This document shows positions 61,000-64,000 of a stretch of DNA of 64,000 nucleotides, piece by piece; position 1 is the stretch's first letter; each line of letters begins with the position of its first letter. The position numbers and the translations under genes were made by a program. The notes below the pieces were generated by a model that ran no database searches, was not told the DNA's origin, and saw nothing but the letters and a program-made list of their open reading frames with translations. The stretch comes from JAVVXB01 sp036651815. GTDB lineage: Bacteria; Bacillota; Clostridia; Christensenellales; CAG-138. The stretch is from positions 46,643 to 110,642 of the forward strand of contig JAVVXB010000004.1 in the NCBI GenBank assembly GCA_036651815.1, in the 5' to 3' direction.

Positions 61000-62427
61000 G
61001 TGGTTTTTTCAAGCTTGACGTTTCTATTGCTTTTTTTACCGTTTTTTTTAGCGGTCTATTTTATTATCCCAAATATGCGTGCAAAAAACATTGTTCTGCT
61101 ACTTTTTTCCTTGCTGTTCTATGGTTGGGGGGAGCCGGTTTGGATTATTTGCATGCTGTTCGTGACTGCAGTCAACTACTTTGGTACGATTGCATTTGCT
61201 TCCGAGGAACGCAACGGATTCAAAAAGTTCATACTCGTGCTAACCGTTGGGCTATCTCTTGCTACGCTCGTTTGGTTTAAATATGCATCGTTCCTCGCAA
61301 ATGCAATTCTGGGATTATTCGGCAAGACCATCCTCCTGCCAGGGATTGCGCTCCCCATCGGCATTTCATTTTATACGTTCCAAGCCATCACCTATAGCGT
61401 GGACGTCTACCGGGGCGTTGCTGCTCCGCAGCGCAACCCGTTGCAGTTACTGTTATATGTCAGCTGTTTCCCACAGCTCATCGCAGGGCCTATCGTGCAA
61501 TACGCGGATGTGGAGATTCAGCTCGCCCACCGCACCGTCTCCATGGACGACTTCTCCTCCGGCATGCGGCGTTTTGCTGTGGGTCTCGGCAAAAAAGTGC
61601 TGCTTGCCAATCTCCTCGGCCATGCATTGAAAGGATTGCCAATGGCTTCCGGTGGCGCACCGCAATCAACCATTGGTGCATGGTACGGCATTTTGTTGTT
61701 TGCGCTGCAAATATATTTTGATTTTTCCGCCTATTCAGACATGGCCATCGGCCTTGGACGAGTCATCGGTTTTTCTTATCGGGAAAACTTTAACTTTCCA
61801 TACATTGCCCGCTCCATTACAGATTTCTGGCGCAGATGGCATATTTCCATCGGCACCTTCTTTCGGGAATATGTGTATATTCCATTGGGCGGCAGCCGTA
61901 GAAGTTTTGGCCGTACGGCCATCAATCTCATGATCGTCTGGGGATTGACCGGGCTGTGGCACGGCGCCAGTTGGAATTTTCTACTATGGGGTCTCTATTA
62001 CGGTATTTTGATGATTTTTGAGCGACGATTGTTCGGAAAGCAGACTGATAAGTTGCCTCGCGCCATCGGCATCGTATTGACGTCGTTGTTGGTTTTGTTT
62101 GGCTGGGTGCTGTTCTACTATACGGATCTGTCCGCCGCTTGGCATCATCTGCTCGCCATGTTTGGAAGAAACGCGCAGGGTAGCACGCTACCCTGGATCG
62201 ACCCCGCAACGGTTCATGTCATCCGTCAGTACACAGTTCTGCCATTGATCGGCTGCATCCTGTGCCTGCCTCTTTCACAATGGTTGGAGCGGGCGTTTAT
62301 CGGCCATTCCCGCCACCGCCAAACCGCCGTGTTGGCAAGCACCATTCTGCTCACCGCAGTCGTATTACTTTCGGTGCTGTTTTTAGTATCCGAAAGTTAT
62401 AATCCGTTCATCTATTTTCGGTTTTAA
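61000..62427 (+). CDS. MBOAT-family O-acyltransferase (AlgI/DltB-like)
   Basis: A 475-residue membrane protein with about eleven spans. Family blocks are PIGISFYTFQAITYSVDVY, CFPQLIAGPIVQY, FWRRWHISIGTFFREYVYIP and GLWHGASWNF, with the catalytic histidine in the last. It moves acyl (often acetyl) groups across the membrane to exported polysaccharides. GTG at 61000 with TTGGAG seven bases upstream gives the usual short start before SSLTFLLLFLPFF; an upstream TTG is less likely. The gene after it supplies the matching DHHW protein. Confidence 0.92.
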   Translation: MVFSSLTFLLLFLPFFLAVYFIIPNMRAKNIVLLLFSLLFYGWGEPVWIICMLFVTAVNYFGTIAFASEERNGFKKFILVLTVGLSLATLVWFKYASFLANAILGLFGKTILLPGIALPIGISFYTFQAITYSVDVYRGVAAPQRNPLQLLLYVSCFPQLIAGPIVQYADVEIQLAHRTVSMDDFSSGMRRFAVGLGKKVLLANLLGHALKGLPMASGGAPQSTIGAWYGILLFALQIYFDFSAYSDMAIGLGRVIGFSYRENFNFPYIARSITDFWRRWHISIGTFFREYVYIPLGGSRRSFGRTAINLMIVWGLTGLWHGASWNFLLWGLYYGILMIFERRLFGKQTDKLPRAIGIVLTSLLVLFGWVLFYYTDLSAAWHHLLAMFGRNAQGSTLPWIDPATVHVIRQYTVLPLIGCILCLPLSQWLERAFIGHSRHRQTAVLASTILLTAVVLLSVLFLVSESYNPFIYFRF

Positions 62428-62475
62428 GGGATGTCATAGTTAGTGACGGCAGCAAACCCCGGTAACAATTATTTA

Positions 62476-62502
62476 GATTTGATCCTTGGCAACGATCAAA
62501 TC
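62476..62502 (+). other. Hairpin directly before the DHHW gene ribosome site
   Basis: GATTTGATC (62476-62484) and GATCAAATC (62494-62502) form a perfect 9-bp stem with a nine-base loop, ending one base before GGAAAGGAG. There is no T-run, so an effect on translation or mRNA stability between the two genes is more likely than termination. Confidence 0.5.
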
Positions 62503-62516
62503 GGAAAGGAGCAGGC

Positions 62517-63857
62517 ATGCGCAAAAAAGTCTCATTCGTCATTACATTGTGGTGGTTGATTGCATTGGGCGCACTCGGCGGTTGCTTGCTCATTTTCACG
62601 CCGCACGACGCGGTTGCTTCTCCAGCAGAAAACCGCATGCTGGCAGCATTTCCGTCGATCAACGGCAGCAACCTTACCGATACAAAATTTGCGGATGCAT
62701 TTGAAACCTTCCTTTCTGACAAGATGTTCCTGCGCCCACAGCTTGTACATACGGGTAAGCGTCTGCTTTCCGGCTTCTCCATTTTAACGGTGGATGAGCT
62801 GCTTACGAACAACGCGGATGATTTTCTGATTGACGAAGTCCAGACCGATAGCGCTCATCCCACGCGGAATGATTACGATCCCGCAAGTATCCCCATCCCG
62901 CAGCTTGCTCCGGATTCGTCCCTGTCGATGCAACATTCCTCCTACACCGGCCAAAGCCAAGTTCATGTGTGGCTTCATCAAACCGATGGCAGCCGCACCG
63001 CGCTCTTAACCTATTCCATCGAAGATGTTCGTCACGCCGCCAGCGTTTTGACCGCCTATGCGGATGTCTTGCCCAGCGGCGGTACGCTGCATGTCATGTT
63101 GGTTCCTAAGGCGCAGACGGCTAATCAACTGATCCTGCATCCCGATACCGCAAGTAGTTGGTCCAGCGAATTGGAAGATGCTCTGCTGGCATTTGTGGAT
63201 AAGCGGGTCGTCATACACTCTGCGGTGGATATACTGTTGCCGCACATTCAAAATAACGAATCCATTTATTTCCGCACCGACCATCATTGGACGCCGCTTG
63301 CGGGTTTTTATGCTGTTTCCGATCTCCTTTCCGATATGCCGATTCCTAAGGTTCCTCTAGATGCCTATTCCTTTACACCCTACGAAGGTTTCCTTGGTTC
63401 CATATACCTGCAAGAACGCAGCGATAAACTTAAGGTGCTTGCAGATACGGTGGAAGTGGTCACGTTACCCGTTCCCGCCAAACAGTATTGGATCAGTAAT
63501 TTCTATCGCAAGGGAGAATATCCGGTCATTGATGATGCCGAAATCGGCTACAAAAAATATCTTTCCGGCACCCATGGCCCTTGGCGTGTGCTCGACGGTG
63601 GCTATCAAACCGGCCGCAACGCATTGGTCATCTGCGATTCGTTCGGCAATGTGGTCGCCCCTTTTCTCGCACCCTATTATGATGGCGTCTACATGGTAGA
63701 TTTTCGCGACAATTATTATACACGCGCAGCAGCCGGTGGCAGCGCGGCGGACTATATCAAGCGGATGCAAATTTCTGATGTGTTTATTGTGCTGTCTGAT
63801 AGCAACAGTGTTGATTCCTACTATATGAAAACCTTGCTGCCGGAGAATCTAACATGA
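62517..63857 (+). CDS. DHHW-family protein (AlgJ/AlgX-like partner of MBOAT)
   Basis: A 446-residue exported protein with one N-terminal membrane helix (about 9-27). The SGNH-like domain carries TDHHWT (254-259, with Asp255 and His257) and a serine block ICDSFGNVVAPF further on, the catalytic pieces of AlgJ/AlgX-like acetyltransferases that finish O-acetylation outside the cell. Its position after the MBOAT gene is the standard pair. AGGAG precedes ATG 62517, and the stop overlaps the next gene by four bases. Confidence 0.88.
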   Translation: MRKKVSFVITLWWLIALGALGGCLLIFTPHDAVASPAENRMLAAFPSINGSNLTDTKFADAFETFLSDKMFLRPQLVHTGKRLLSGFSILTVDELLTNNADDFLIDEVQTDSAHPTRNDYDPASIPIPQLAPDSSLSMQHSSYTGQSQVHVWLHQTDGSRTALLTYSIEDVRHAASVLTAYADVLPSGGTLHVMLVPKAQTANQLILHPDTASSWSSELEDALLAFVDKRVVIHSAVDILLPHIQNNESIYFRTDHHWTPLAGFYAVSDLLSDMPIPKVPLDAYSFTPYEGFLGSIYLQERSDKLKVLADTVEVVTLPVPAKQYWISNFYRKGEYPVIDDAEIGYKKYLSGTHGPWRVLDGGYQTGRNALVICDSFGNVVAPFLAPYYDGVYMVDFRDNYYTRAAAGGSAADYIKRMQISDVFIVLSDSNSVDSYYMKTLLPENLT

Positions 63858-64000
63858 CAGAACATGCATTTATCAAGAGAACCGTTTCCGTTTCCGCCGT
63901 TGTACTTGCGCTACTTGTAGCCCTCGGGCTTCTGCTTACCGTCAATCGGGATGCATTGACGCGCATGCTGGCCCAGGGTTATCTGGCGGCCGGCCGCTAT
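63854..64000 (+). CDS. Membrane-anchored protein, N-terminal part only (cut by window)
   Basis: 49 codons are present. After MTEHAFIKRT comes a hydrophobic helix (about 12-34), so it is anchored in the membrane with the rest outside. The start overlaps the DHHW stop (ATGA), so it belongs to the same polysaccharide-modification operon. The visible part is too short to name a family; a second SGNH/DHHW protein is possible. Confidence 0.7.
   Translation, partial: MTEHAFIKRTVSVSAVVLALLVALGLLLTVNRDALTRMLAQGYLAAGRY

Noticed and set aside
1..64000. CRISPR arrays, prophage genes or rRNA
   Set aside because: No regularly spaced direct repeats, phage structural genes or ribosomal RNA sequence seen; the three dispersed repeats are far apart and diverged.

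Overview
The window looks like the chromosome of an anaerobic, probably spore-forming clostridial Bacillota. The support is a SCIFF peptide with its radical SAM maturase in the clostridial context (relA-dtd-hemZ-hisS-aspS), a his T-box, YlbJ, a pta-ackA acetate branch, a complete methylaspartate route for glutamate fermentation, and corrinoid methyltransferase genes. I cannot name the genus.

Layout. 0-1.3 kb: the end of rpe, a formate/nitrite-type channel and a gap with hairpins and degenerate repeats. 1.3-16.7 kb: a long minus-strand housekeeping block, in transcription order pta, ackA, scfA (47 codons), scfB, recJ, apt, terminator, relA, dtd, a metallo-hydrolase, hemZ, then a promoter plus T-box driving hisS, aspS, rseC-like and thioredoxin genes. 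16.7-24.7 kb: tmcAL, a patatin-like protein, ylbJ, a polytopic GT-C-like protein, an SDR, an SGNH hydrolase and an L,D-transpeptidase that appears to be made from a leaderless mRNA. 24.8-25.6 kb: a decayed IS5-type element.

25.6-38.4 kb: a catabolic island with every enzyme of the methylaspartate pathway: glutamate mutase (glmS, glmE, accessory glmL), methylaspartate ammonia-lyase, a two-subunit class I fumarase-type hydratase expected to act as mesaconase, and citramalate/citrate-lyase-type citF, citE, citD with prosthetic-group genes citG, citX and ligase citC. A GntR regulator sits in the middle with consensus promoters and palindromes. Acetate and pyruvate are the expected products. The end of citC looks frameshifted. 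Copies of a diverged repeat of about 150 bases, found three times in the window, lie on both sides of the mal-to-citD segment.

38.4-46 kb: an unassigned P-loop protein, an EFR1-type flavodoxin-ferredoxin protein with a flavodoxin remnant beside it, an ABC-F ATPase, an AAA ATPase, and an acyltransferase/DUF6320 pair.

46.2-60.5 kb: the most novel part. A ten-gene minus-strand operon encodes three UroD/MtaA-type proteins, a BMP-family ABC importer and a three-subunit molybdenum hydroxylase. It is divergent from a PocR-AraC regulator and a corrinoid protein. I read it as an uptake, hydroxylation and methyl-transfer system for an unknown, possibly methylated heterocyclic, substrate.

60.6-64 kb: two terminators, tRNA-Glu(CUC) with its own promoter, then an MBOAT/DHHW pair of the kind that O-acylates exported polysaccharide, and a truncated membrane-anchored protein.
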